From an uncultured Lachnospiraceae bacterium (lineage in GTDB: Bacteria; Bacillota_A; Clostridia; Lachnospirales; Lachnospiraceae): a stretch of 8,132 bases of DNA. Shown in pieces: positions 1-6,320 of the stretch. How positions within the stretch are numbered: position 1 is the stretch's first letter; each line of letters begins with the position of its first letter. Position numbers and translations under genes: made by a program. The stretch spans positions 1 through 8,132 of the forward strand of contig CAMMZE010000038.1 of NCBI GenBank assembly GCA_946529195.1. Direction: 5' to 3'. A model generated the notes under the pieces. It did not search any database, was not told where the DNA came from, and worked only from the letters and a program-made list of their open reading frames with translations.

Positions 1-326
1 CGGCGCGCTGCGTCCTGAATGCTGCCTTTGACGCTGCCTACATCGGTGATGATGCAGGAAGAGGGAAGAAGGCCTTTCAATACAGGAAGACAGGCGATAT
101 TGACAGAGACGGGCATGCAGAGGATCACGATATCACATCTGGCAAAGGAATCGTCAATCTGATCGGTCGCTTCATTGATCGTGCCGTCAGCCATGGCTGC
201 GACCAGGCTTTCCCGAGACCGGTTATACGCAATCATCCGGATGCCGGGACTTGTTCTGCGCAGTGCTTTGGCGATAGAGCCGCCAATCAGTCCCAGGCCG
301 ATAAATCCTACTGTCAGTTCTTTCAT
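1..326 (-). CDS. tyrA: Prephenate dehydrogenase, N-terminal part (cut by window edge)
   Basis: Only the first 108 codons are present; the 3' part lies beyond the left edge. The product should oxidatively decarboxylate prephenate to 4-hydroxyphenylpyruvate, a step of tyrosine synthesis in the cytoplasm. Seen: a dinucleotide-binding Rossmann start, VGFIGLGLIGGS, with the glycine motif at residues 10-17, a second strand ending Y34-N35-R36, then DIVILCMPV (65-73) and TDVGSVKGSI (94-103), the order typical of TyrA. The start ATG (324-326) is preceded on the minus strand by a G-rich run and an AT-rich leader; the SD is weak. Asn-Arg replaces the acidic residue expected for strict NAD preference, so NADP use is possible (inference). 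Arogenate dehydrogenase cannot be excluded because the catalytic C-terminal domain is missing. It is divergent from the gene at 502. Confidence 0.87.
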   Translation of the reverse strand, partial: MKELTVGFIGLGLIGGSIAKALRRTSPGIRMIAYNRSRESLVAAMADGTINEATDQIDDSFARCDIVILCMPVSVNIACLPVLKGLLPSSCIITDVGSVKGSIQDAAR

Positions 327-361
327 TGAATAAAAACCCCCGTGAATAACAGATTTTACTC

Positions 362-390
362 AGTCTAACACAGTTTCCGGCAAAAAGCAA
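362..390 (-). promoter_or_regulatory. Candidate tyrA promoter
   Basis: On the minus strand TTGCTT (385-390) and TAGACT (362-367) are separated by 17 bases, and the -10 is preceded by TG one base upstream (TGTTAGACT), an extended -10 arrangement. Both hexamers are imperfect. A second -10-like TAAAAT lies about 10 bases downstream but has no matching -35. The start would be near 355, giving a leader of about 30 bases. Confidence 0.4.
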
Positions 391-394
391 AAAC

Positions 395-418
395 TGATAA
401 AATTAATATCTGTTATCA
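395..418. repeat. Inverted repeat between divergent promoters
   Basis: TGATAA (395-400) and TTATCA (413-418) form a perfect 6-base inverted repeat with a 12-base AT-rich centre. It lies exactly between the -35 of the candidate tyrA promoter and the -35 of the promoter of the gene at 502. It could be an operator acting on both, but short AT-rich repeats arise by chance, so confidence is low. Confidence 0.25.
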
Positions 419-447
419 TTGAAAAGACGATAAAAATCTAGTAAAAT
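419..447 (+). promoter_or_regulatory. Promoter of the membrane protein gene at 502
   Basis: TTGAAA (419-424) and TAAAAT (442-447) are separated by exactly 17 bases; each differs from the sigma-A consensus at one position. Transcription would begin near 454, leaving a leader of about 48 bases before the ATG at 502. Confidence 0.68.
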
Positions 448-501
448 GGTGCATACAGGCTCTGCCATGCAGGGAAATCAATCTTTCGGAGGCTTATATA
501 T

Positions 502-1104
502 ATGAGTAAATATGAAGTGACAAGCAAACACGATCCGGAGACCTGGCTTAAGATCTGGGATTCCAGAGTCGTAGTGCTTAATTCTAAAAACCGCGGTGCT
601 TACGGCAATTCCAATTGCTATTACGGACTCCACAGCGGAGACGACGTGATGGTTTTTCTGCACCGGGACGGTTCGGGAATCTATCTGGCCACCCGCTTTG
701 AAGGAAAGATTCGTCCGGAGGGCAGCGGCAGCCGGATCAGCGGTCGTTTTACACGTAAAAAAGAAGCGGTGATCTTCCTCTGGTTTGCAGTAGGCATGAT
801 GATCCTCGGCGGCGTTTCACAGCTGGCGATGGGAGCAGGCTTTTTGCGGTCCCTCCTGTTCTTTGCGATTGCAGCCATCTGTTTAGTGATCCAGAAGTAT
901 ACACCGAAAAAAGATGTGGATATGGTGAAGAAACTGCTCACGGAGATCTCTGAGGCAGAGTATACTCCGGAAGAGGAGGAGGGTGAATTTGCCGGATTCA
1001 TTGACAACGGTGATATCTTCGCCGGGGATGATGATGGAGAGTTCGCGGACTTTCACGATGACGGCGATGTATTCGCTGAGGAAAGCCAGGATGAAAAGGA
1101 ATAA
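502..1104 (+). CDS. Uncharacterised two-TM protein with acidic repeat tail
   Basis: I do not recognise this 200-residue protein. Residues 1-85 look like a small soluble domain rich in beta strands and aromatic residues (e.g. DSRVVVLN, GIYLATRFEGKI, RISGRF). A basic RFTRKKE stretch (82-88) then leads into two hydrophobic segments, about 89-110 and 115-131, a hairpin that would leave both ends in the cytoplasm by the positive-inside rule. From about 150 the chain is strongly acidic and ends in two 18-residue repeats (161-178 and 179-196). There is no signal peptide and no catalytic motif that I can name. GGAGG (488-492), nine bases before the ATG, supports this start. The gene has its own promoter (419-447) and terminator (1112-1155), so it is probably transcribed alone. 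Its sequence supports a membrane-anchored protein; any function is unknown. Confidence 0.85.
   Translation: MSKYEVTSKHDPETWLKIWDSRVVVLNSKNRGAYGNSNCYYGLHSGDDVMVFLHRDGSGIYLATRFEGKIRPEGSGSRISGRFTRKKEAVIFLWFAVGMMILGGVSQLAMGAGFLRSLLFFAIAAICLVIQKYTPKKDVDMVKKLLTEISEAEYTPEEEEGEFAGFIDNGDIFAGDDDGEFADFHDDGDVFAEESQDEKE
982..1089 (+). repeat. Tandem 18-residue acidic repeat (2 copies) in CDS
   Basis: Two 54-base units (982-1035 and 1036-1089) encode related 18-residue blocks with pattern GEFA-x-F-x-x-x-GD-x-FA followed by acidic residues. Glycine, Phe, Ala and GD positions are conserved between the copies. Codons differ (gaattt/gagttc, gccgga/gcggac), so the duplication is old and is kept at protein level. 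Confidence 0.8.
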
Positions 1105-1111
1105 GAGATAC

Positions 1112-1155
1112 AAAAGACTTCCATTCTCGAAAGAGATCGGGAGTCTTTTCTTTTT
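1112..1155 (+). terminator. Intrinsic terminator
   Basis: An 11-base-pair stem, AAAAGACTTCC (1112-1122) with GGGAGTCTTTT (1139-1149, one G-T wobble), encloses a 2x2 internal loop and an upper TCTC/GAGA stem (1125-1128 / 1133-1136) capped by a GAAA tetraloop. CTTTTT follows (1150-1155). It starts 8 bases after the stop codon of the membrane protein gene. The A-run on the 5' side means it might also terminate on the opposite strand. Confidence 0.85.
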
Positions 1156-1186
1156 CGACAAAATTCGTCGGGACCAAAACGAAAAA
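1151..1186. repeat. Inverted repeat upstream of XRE regulator
   Basis: TTTTTCG (1151-1157) and CGAAAAA (1180-1186) are a perfect 7-base inverted repeat; a nested CGAC/GTCG (1156-1159 / 1167-1170) overlaps its left arm. It lies between the terminator and the ribosome binding site of the XRE gene, where an autoregulatory operator would be expected. The left arm is also part of the terminator T-tract, which weakens the case. Confidence 0.3.
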
Positions 1187-1216
1187 CTCGTATAAACAGG
1201 AGCAGGAGGTGAGACA

Positions 1217-1585
1217 ATGACGAATGAGATGAAGACAACGGAACTTGGAATCAGCATCAGGACTTACCGCATTAAAAAACATATGACACAGAATGAGATG
1301 GCCCGATATTTCGGGGTCAACCGCAATACCATCCACCTCTGGGAAGCACATGGGATCCGTCCTTCCATCGGCGTGCTGATTCAGATGTCAGACATGTTTG
1401 CGCTGCCTCTATCTGAGATTGTCAGGCAGGCAGACTCGCCCTGCCTGGTTCGCAGGCCCAGACGCGGGAGACCCAGGCACGCAGCAGATCAGGCATTGCG
1501 CGTACATGGGGAAGATGATAAAATGAAAACAGGATGCAATGGGGCATCAGGTGTTCACACAGAGACAGGAGGCAGCAGAGCATGA
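1217..1585 (+). CDS. XRE-family HTH regulator with AT-hook-like tail
   Basis: This 122-residue protein begins with a Cro/CI-type helix-turn-helix domain at about residues 8-70: LGISIRTYRIKKHMTQNEMA, GVNRNTIHLWE (33-43), RPS (48-50) and a closing LSEIV helix. It should bind DNA as a transcriptional regulator. The remaining 50 residues are not a known effector domain: residues 79-87 read RRPRRGRPR, which fits the AT-hook pattern (GRP core flanked by basic residues), followed by a polar tail likely to be disordered. AGGAGGT (1204-1210), six bases before the ATG, is a near-perfect SD. The stop codon overlaps the next gene's start as ATGA (1582-1585), so the two are translationally coupled and the regulator probably heads the operon with the nucleotidyltransferase and pyk. 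I found no convincing promoter in 1156-1216. The tail may partly be unconstrained sequence overlapping the next gene's SD. Confidence 0.85.
   Translation: MTNEMKTTELGISIRTYRIKKHMTQNEMARYFGVNRNTIHLWEAHGIRPSIGVLIQMSDMFALPLSEIVRQADSPCLVRRPRRGRPRHAADQALRVHGEDDKMKTGCNGASGVHTETGGSRA
1567..1572 (+). promoter_or_regulatory. Ribosome binding site fixing the nucleotidyltransferase start
   Basis: AGGAGG lies nine bases before the ATG at 1582 and inside the 3' end of the XRE gene. An in-frame upstream ATG at 1534 has no comparable site and would prepend 16 residues (MQWGIRCSHRDRRQQS) unlike any nucleotidyltransferase start. Confidence 0.8.
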
Positions 1586-2496
1586 AAGAACCGGTACTGG
1601 TAATTATGGCAGCTGGGATGGGCAGCAGATATGGCGGACTCAAGCAGATCGATCCGGTCGATGAGCAGGGACATATCATCATGGACTTTTCCATTTATGA
1701 TGCTGTTCGCGCAGGCTTTAAGAAGGTTATTTTTATCATTCGCAGGGAGCATCACGAGGCTTTTCGCAAGGCCATCGGGGACAGGATTTCAGGACGTGTA
1801 CAGGTAGTATATGTATTTCAGGATCTGACAGATATTCCGAAGGGATTTCAGGTGCCGGAGGGCAGGGAAAAGCCCTGGGGAACAGGGCATGCTGTATACA
1901 GCTGCCGGGAAGTGATCGATGGTCCCTTTGCAGTGATCAATGCAGATGACTACTATGGACCGGAAGCTTTTTCTCTGATTTATGACGCTCTGACCGGCAG
2001 GGAAGACGATGACAAGCAGCACTATGCCATGGTTGGTTACAGACTGGGCAATACTCTTACAGAGAATGGCTCGGTATCCAGAGGAATCTGTACAGTGGAT
2101 GAGGGAGGCTATCTGCGCGGTATCAAGGAGCGGACTTATATTGTAATGCGCGGAGATGGCGCGGCCTATTCGGAAGACGGGGGAGAGACTTTCACGGATA
2201 TTTCTCCGGAGGAAACAGTCTCCATGAATTTCTGGGGATACTCAGCAGGATTTATCAAAGAGCTGGGAGCCCTTTTTGAGAGTTTTCTGGAAAACGAAGT
2301 GCCGCAGAACCCTCTGAAAGCGGAGTTTTATCTGCCTTCCGCGGTCAGCAGCCTGATCGGCAGCGGAAAAGCGGATGTCACGGTCCGCAGATCGGCGGAT
2401 AAGTGGTTCGGCGTTACCTATAAGGAAGACAAGCCCCAGGTCTGCGCAGCTATCGCCGCCATGAAGGAAAAGGAGATCTATCCGGCAGATTTCTGA
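1582..2496 (+). CDS. NTP_transferase-family nucleotidyltransferase, substrate unknown
   Basis: A 304-residue cytoplasmic enzyme of the sugar-phosphate nucleotidyltransferase fold. The chosen start gives MKEPVLVIMAAGMGSRYGG, placing the nucleotide-binding G-x-G-x-R loop at residues 12-16 and the following lysine (K21) as in the family. Other marks are PWGTGHA (98-104) and the metal-binding NADDYYG (120-126, D122/D123). Family members join an NTP and a sugar- or alcohol-phosphate to give an activated NDP compound plus pyrophosphate. There is no left-handed beta-helix acyltransferase domain, so it is not GlmU- or GlgC-like, and no cell-envelope genes are nearby to suggest a substrate. It overlaps the XRE stop by four bases and precedes pyk by 33 bases, so it is probably in one operon with them. 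Nucleotide and sugar specificity cannot be read from this sequence. Confidence 0.88.
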   Translation: MKEPVLVIMAAGMGSRYGGLKQIDPVDEQGHIIMDFSIYDAVRAGFKKVIFIIRREHHEAFRKAIGDRISGRVQVVYVFQDLTDIPKGFQVPEGREKPWGTGHAVYSCREVIDGPFAVINADDYYGPEAFSLIYDALTGREDDDKQHYAMVGYRLGNTLTENGSVSRGICTVDEGGYLRGIKERTYIVMRGDGAAYSEDGGETFTDISPEETVSMNFWGYSAGFIKELGALFESFLENEVPQNPLKAEFYLPSAVSSLIGSGKADVTVRRSADKWFGVTYKEDKPQVCAAIAAMKEKEIYPADF

Positions 2497-2518
2497 TTGT
2501 TTGCCGGCTTTATAAAAA

Positions 2519-2524
2519 GGGAGG
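2519..2524 (+). promoter_or_regulatory. Ribosome binding site fixing the pyk start
   Basis: GGGAGG lies five bases before the ATG at 2530, which begins MAIRKTKIVCTIGPAS, the usual pyruvate kinase N-terminus. An in-frame ATG directly after the preceding stop codon (2497 region) would add 11 residues that do not resemble the family. Confidence 0.8.
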
Positions 2525-2529
2525 ATAAC

Positions 2530-4275
2530 ATGGCCATTCGAAAAACAAAGATTGTATGTACAATCGGACCTGCAAGTAATACAGAAGCAAAACTTCGGGA
2601 ACTTATGCTCGCCGGTATGGATGTGGCACGAATGAATTTTTCGCACGGCGACCATGCATCACATCTCGTAACGTTGAAACTCATTGAGAAAGTCCGCGAT
2701 GAACTGGGATTGCCGGTTGCTGCTTTGCTGGACACAAAGGGACCGGAGATCCGTCTCGGCGATTTTAAAGAGGGTAAGGTCTTATTAAAAAAGGGAGATT
2801 ATTTTACCCTGACAACCAGAGAAATCGAGGGGACACAGGATATTGTCAGCATCACCTACAAGAATCTGCCCAGGGATGTCAAGGTCGGCGGCAGGATTCT
2901 GATTGATGACGGTTTGATCGAACTGGAGATCACGGATCTGACAGAGACTGACATTGCCTGCCGCGTATTAAACGGAGGCCCGGTGTCCAATCATAAAGGC
3001 GTCAATGTGCCCAACTGTCAGCTGAGCATGCCTTTTATCAGTGAAAAGGATTATAAAGACCTGATATTTGCGGCGGAGAATGGCTATGATTTTGTCGCAG
3101 CATCTTTCACCAGGACGGCGCAGGACGTTCTGGACATGAAGAAGGTGCTGACAGAACATGGCGGAGAGAATATCCGTATCATTGCCAAGATTGAGAACCG
3201 TCAGGGAATCGATAATATTGATGAGATCATCCGGGCGGCAGACGGTATTATGGTAGCCCGCGGAGATATGGGTGTGGAGATTCCTTTTGAAGAAGTGCCG
3301 ACCCTGCAGAAGATCATGATCCGCAAGGCCTGTGCGGCTGGAAAAGTAGCCATCACAGCGACCCAGATGCTGGATTCCATGATGAATAATCCAAGACCGA
3401 CCAGAGCGGAGGCGGCCGATGTTGCTAATGCCATTTATGACAATACCAGCGCGATCATGCTTTCCGGCGAGACAGCTGCGGGCAAATATCCCATCGAGGC
3501 AGTACGCACCATGGCCAGAATTGCACTGACTACGGAGGCGGCTATCGATTATGGCTATGCGCTTCGTGAGAGGAGACAGCCGGGTGATCCGGATATCACC
3601 AATGCGATCTCGCATGCCTGCTGTACTACAGCGCTGGATCTGAATGCATCTGCAATTGTGACAGTTACAAAATCCGGCTTTACGGCCCGTATGCTTTCCA
3701 AATACCGTCCCCAGTCTCCGATTGTAGCCTGTGTGATGGATGAGCAGGTCCGCAGACAGCTCAACCTGGCATGGGGCGTTACCCCGTTCAAAATTGAGAA
3801 AAAAGATAATACGGATGAACTCTTTGAAATTGCTGTGAACTGTGCAGAAAATGCCGGTATCGTCCGTCAGGGCGAGGTTGTTGTAATCACGGCGGGTATT
3901 CCGCTCGGCATATCCGGCACGACCAATATGATCAAGGTCCATGTGGTGGGCCATGTTCTGGGACGGGGCGTTTCCACCAGCAATAAGATTGTTTCCGGCA
4001 ATCTTTGTGTATGTGAAAATGAGGCCAGTCTGTCCGGTAATTATAAAGCAGGCAGCATCATCGTGATCAAAAAGACGGATAACAGCATGATGCCGCAGCT
4101 GAGGACAGCCGCGGCACTGATTGTAGAAGAAGAGGGTATGGATTCTCATGCCGCCATAGTCGGTATGAGTCTGGATATACCTGTATTGCTTGGCGTGGCC
4201 AATGCCACACAGCTTTTAAAGCAGGGTGCCTTTGTTACCGTGGACGGCGAACAGGGAATCGTTTATGCCAACTGA
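2530..4275 (+). CDS. pyk: Pyruvate kinase with C-terminal PEP-utilizing domain
   Basis: Converts phosphoenolpyruvate and ADP to pyruvate and ATP, the last step of glycolysis. The 581-residue length equals a normal pyruvate kinase (about 475) plus the extra C-terminal domain found in Bacillus and many clostridia. Seen: KIVCTIGPAS (7-16), ARMNFSHG (33-40, substrate Arg34/Asn36), LDTKGPEIR (67-75), AKIENRQG with Lys220 and metal ligand Glu222, ARGDMGVEIP with Asp246, and the long signature TATQMLDSM...PRPTRAEAADVANA (276-301). Glu73, equivalent to rabbit E117, is the residue of K+-dependent enzymes. The allosteric C-domain is about 355-475. The extension (about 485-581) contains DSHAAIVG with His540, the position that is phosphorylated in PEP-utilizing enzymes; its role in pyruvate kinases is structural or regulatory. 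Downstream it abuts the convergent ABC-F stop with no space and no recognisable terminator. Likely co-transcribed from upstream of 1217. Confidence 0.97.
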   Translation: MAIRKTKIVCTIGPASNTEAKLRELMLAGMDVARMNFSHGDHASHLVTLKLIEKVRDELGLPVAALLDTKGPEIRLGDFKEGKVLLKKGDYFTLTTREIEGTQDIVSITYKNLPRDVKVGGRILIDDGLIELEITDLTETDIACRVLNGGPVSNHKGVNVPNCQLSMPFISEKDYKDLIFAAENGYDFVAASFTRTAQDVLDMKKVLTEHGGENIRIIAKIENRQGIDNIDEIIRAADGIMVARGDMGVEIPFEEVPTLQKIMIRKACAAGKVAITATQMLDSMMNNPRPTRAEAADVANAIYDNTSAIMLSGETAAGKYPIEAVRTMARIALTTEAAIDYGYALRERRQPGDPDITNAISHACCTTALDLNASAIVTVTKSGFTARMLSKYRPQSPIVACVMDEQVRRQLNLAWGVTPFKIEKKDNTDELFEIAVNCAENAGIVRQGEVVVITAGIPLGISGTTNMIKVHVVGHVLGRGVSTSNKIVSGNLCVCENEASLSGNYKAGSIIVIKKTDNSMMPQLRTAAALIVEEEGMDSHAAIVGMSLDIPVLLGVANATQLLKQGAFVTVDGEQGIVYAN

Positions 4276-6213
4276 TCAGGAATCTTCCTCCTGCTGCATC
4301 TGCAGATCTTCCCAGGTCTGCATCAGAGAAAGCTGTTCTTCATCCAGAGCTTCCCGCTCTTTGGTCAGGGGAAGCAGTTTTTCGGGATCTGTGTAGATCT
4401 CTTCCTGTGTAAGCAGTTCATCTATTTCAGCCAGGCGCGTGTCGATCTCTTCGATGCGCGCCTCTGTTTTTTTAATCTGGTTTTCCAGTTTTCTCTTTCG
4501 TGCCTGCTCTTGTTTCTGCTGATGATAATCCAGCTTGGCACTGCTGACACTTTCTTTGCCGGCTGTCTGTTCGCTCACGCTGACGCCGGAAGAAGAAGAG
4601 AAAGACGGCGTATCCTTTTTTTCCAGATAGTAGTCATAGTTGCCATCGTAGCCGGCCAGACCGTTTTCAGAAAGTTCCAGGATGCGGGTGGCAGTCCGGT
4701 TGATGAAATAACGGTCGTGGGAGACGTAGAGGACAGTACCGCTGTAGGCAGAGACAGCATTTTCCAGAATCTCCCTGGAAGCGATATCCAGGTGGTTGGT
4801 CGGCTCGTCCAGGATCAGGAAATTGGCGTCTGAGAGCATGAGCTTGGCCAGGGACACACGTGCCCTTTCACCGCCGCTTAAGTCCCCGATCCGCTTAAAC
4901 ACGTCGTCTCCAGTAAAAAGGAAGGCGGCCAGAACGCTGCGGATTCGTGTCCGGTCCATGGAAGGCCAGGAATCGGAAATCTCGTCAAAAATACTTTTTT
5001 CCGGATCCAGATTGTGCTGTTCCTGATCATAGTAACCGATATGTACATTGCTGCCCAGCCGGATCAGGCCGGTATCTGGCGGGATGATGCGGTTGATGAT
5101 CTTGAGGATGGTGGTTTTGCCCGTGCCGTTGTCGCCGATCAGGGCAACCTTTTCACCGCGCCGGATATCCATGCGGATCTGGCGGAAAAGCATCTGATCT
5201 CCAAAGCCCTTGCTGAGATCTTCGATATGCATGACTTCATTGCCGCTCTGCACGTCCGGGGTCAGGGAAAGATGCATATATTCATCAATCTGGAGCGGTT
5301 TGTCGACAGGGACGATCTTCTCCAGCATCTTTTCGCGGCTTTCTGCCCGCTTGATTGATTTTTCCCTGTTAAAGGAACGCAGCTTTTCGATGACGGCCTG
5401 CTGATGGCGGATCTCCTGCTGCTGGTTCATCCAGGCGCGCAGCTGTTCTTCCCTCAGCTGCTTTTTCTTTTCCGCAAATGCAGTATAATTGCCCCGGTAC
5501 ATTCTGGCGTGATGGTTTTCAATCTCGATTACCTTTGTGACAACCTTATCCAGAAAATAACGGTCATGGGCCACGATGATAACGGTGCCGGGATAATTCT
5601 GCAAAAATCCTTCCAGCCAGGCGATGGAATGCAGATCCAGATGGTTGGTCGGCTCATCCAGCAGGATGATATCCGGCTTTTTCAGCAGAATGCGGCCCAG
5701 AGAGACGCGTGTTTTCTGACCTCCGGAAAGGGAAGACAGTTTTTTGCCGAATTCGCTTTCAGCAAAGCCAAGTCCCTTTAAAATGCCGGTGACTTCACTT
5801 TGCACGGCATAGCCGTTTTCCTGCTCAAAGCGGTGATTGAGCCTGTCATAGGCGGCCAGCATTTCTTCCAGCTGGCTGCCCTGCGCAGTTTTCATATCCT
5901 GTTCCAGACGGCGCAGTTTGTCATACATGGATAGAACATCCTGACGGATCTGGAGCAGGGCTTCATAGATGGTCAGGTCCGAATCAAACTCCTGGTACTG
6001 CTGCAGATAGCCTAGTGTTTTCCCCTTGGAAATGGTGACTTCACCGGAGTCAGGAGAGAGCAGACCGGAGATGATATCCAGCAGGGTCGACTTGCCGGCT
6101 CCGTTGATTCCGGTAATCGCAGCTTTTTCGTGTTCTTCTATATGAAAGGAAACATTGTCCAGAATCACCTCGATCCCGTAGGCGAGACTGATCTGATGAC
6201 AAGAAAGAATCAT
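4276..6213 (-). CDS. ABC-F family ribosome-associated ATPase (YdiF-like)
   Basis: A 645-residue soluble protein with two ABC ATPase domains and no membrane segment, the architecture of ABC-F translation factors that bind the ribosomal E site and act on stalled or non-productive complexes. Domain 1: Walker A GINGAGKST (35-43), Q-loop 71-72, signature LSGGQ (162-166), Walker B IILLDEP (182-188, Glu187), switch His216. A charged inter-domain linker spans about 235-320, including RSFNREKSIKRAESRE near its tip. Domain 2: GDNGTGKTT (360-368), LSGGE (445-449), LILDEP (466-471), His499. A Ser-rich stretch (about 535-560) leads to a C-terminal coiled coil (about 570-645), as in YdiF/Uup types. Start at 6211-6213 is chosen because GGAG lies ten bases before it, MILSCHQISL is the family start, and an upstream in-frame ATG at 6246 falls at the predicted transcription start. 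A housekeeping role is more likely than drug resistance. Confidence 0.93.
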   Translation of the reverse strand: MILSCHQISLAYGIEVILDNVSFHIEEHEKAAITGINGAGKSTLLDIISGLLSPDSGEVTISKGKTLGYLQQYQEFDSDLTIYEALLQIRQDVLSMYDKLRRLEQDMKTAQGSQLEEMLAAYDRLNHRFEQENGYAVQSEVTGILKGLGFAESEFGKKLSSLSGGQKTRVSLGRILLKKPDIILLDEPTNHLDLHSIAWLEGFLQNYPGTVIIVAHDRYFLDKVVTKVIEIENHHARMYRGNYTAFAEKKKQLREEQLRAWMNQQQEIRHQQAVIEKLRSFNREKSIKRAESREKMLEKIVPVDKPLQIDEYMHLSLTPDVQSGNEVMHIEDLSKGFGDQMLFRQIRMDIRRGEKVALIGDNGTGKTTILKIINRIIPPDTGLIRLGSNVHIGYYDQEQHNLDPEKSIFDEISDSWPSMDRTRIRSVLAAFLFTGDDVFKRIGDLSGGERARVSLAKLMLSDANFLILDEPTNHLDIASREILENAVSAYSGTVLYVSHDRYFINRTATRILELSENGLAGYDGNYDYYLEKKDTPSFSSSSGVSVSEQTAGKESVSSAKLDYHQQKQEQARKRKLENQIKKTEARIEEIDTRLAEIDELLTQEEIYTDPEKLLPLTKEREALDEEQLSLMQTWEDLQMQQEEDS

Positions 6214-6251
6214 AATTGTTTCACTCCGTTTCTTTATGCAATCCATTACTC

Positions 6252-6280
6252 AGTATACCTGTAATGGGCCCCGGATGCAA
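6252..6280 (-). promoter_or_regulatory. Promoter of the ABC-F gene
   Basis: On the minus strand TTGCAT (6275-6280) and TATACT (6252-6257) are separated by 17 bases. Transcription would begin near 6245, about 32 bases before the chosen ATG. That leader is too short for the upstream peptide and antiterminator hairpins of antibiotic-inducible ABC-F genes, which suggests constitutive expression. Confidence 0.7.
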
Positions 6281-6320
6281 TGTTTTTCCTGCCCGGAAGG
6301 CAAGAGAAAGATAAAAACAG

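Noticed and set aside
1191..1196. TATAAA as a -10 element for the XRE operon
   Set aside because: The -35 at the right spacing is poor and the start would fall at the SD, so I did not list it as a promoter; the gap is reported as a finding instead.
883..1351. Minus-strand open frames over the membrane protein gene end and XRE start
   Set aside because: They run through a clear terminator hairpin and the SD of the XRE gene and have no SD of their own.
2968..4149. Long open frame (393 codons) antisense to pyk
   Set aside because: It lies wholly opposite conserved pyruvate kinase coding sequence, has no SD, and its translation is His/Arg/Cys-rich with no recognisable domain. It is a by-product of codon bias in pyk.
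4298..4307. ATCTGCAGAT palindrome just after pyk, considered as a terminator or operator
   Set aside because: It has no loop or T-run and lies in the coding sequence of the ABC-F C-terminal tail.
4510..5781. Several plus-strand open frames of 60-125 codons within the ABC-F gene
   Set aside because: All are opposite well-conserved ABC ATPase motifs, lack ribosome binding sites, and resemble no protein family.
4276..6213. ABC-F gene as an antibiotic resistance determinant
   Set aside because: The length, C-terminal coiled coil, short leader and housekeeping neighbours fit a YdiF/Uup-type factor; nothing specific to Msr, Vga, Lsa or Opt types was seen.
6214..6246. Longer start for the ABC-F protein (ATG at 6246)
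   Set aside because: It coincides with the predicted transcription start, lacks an SD, and adds residues absent from the usual MILSC-type N-terminus.
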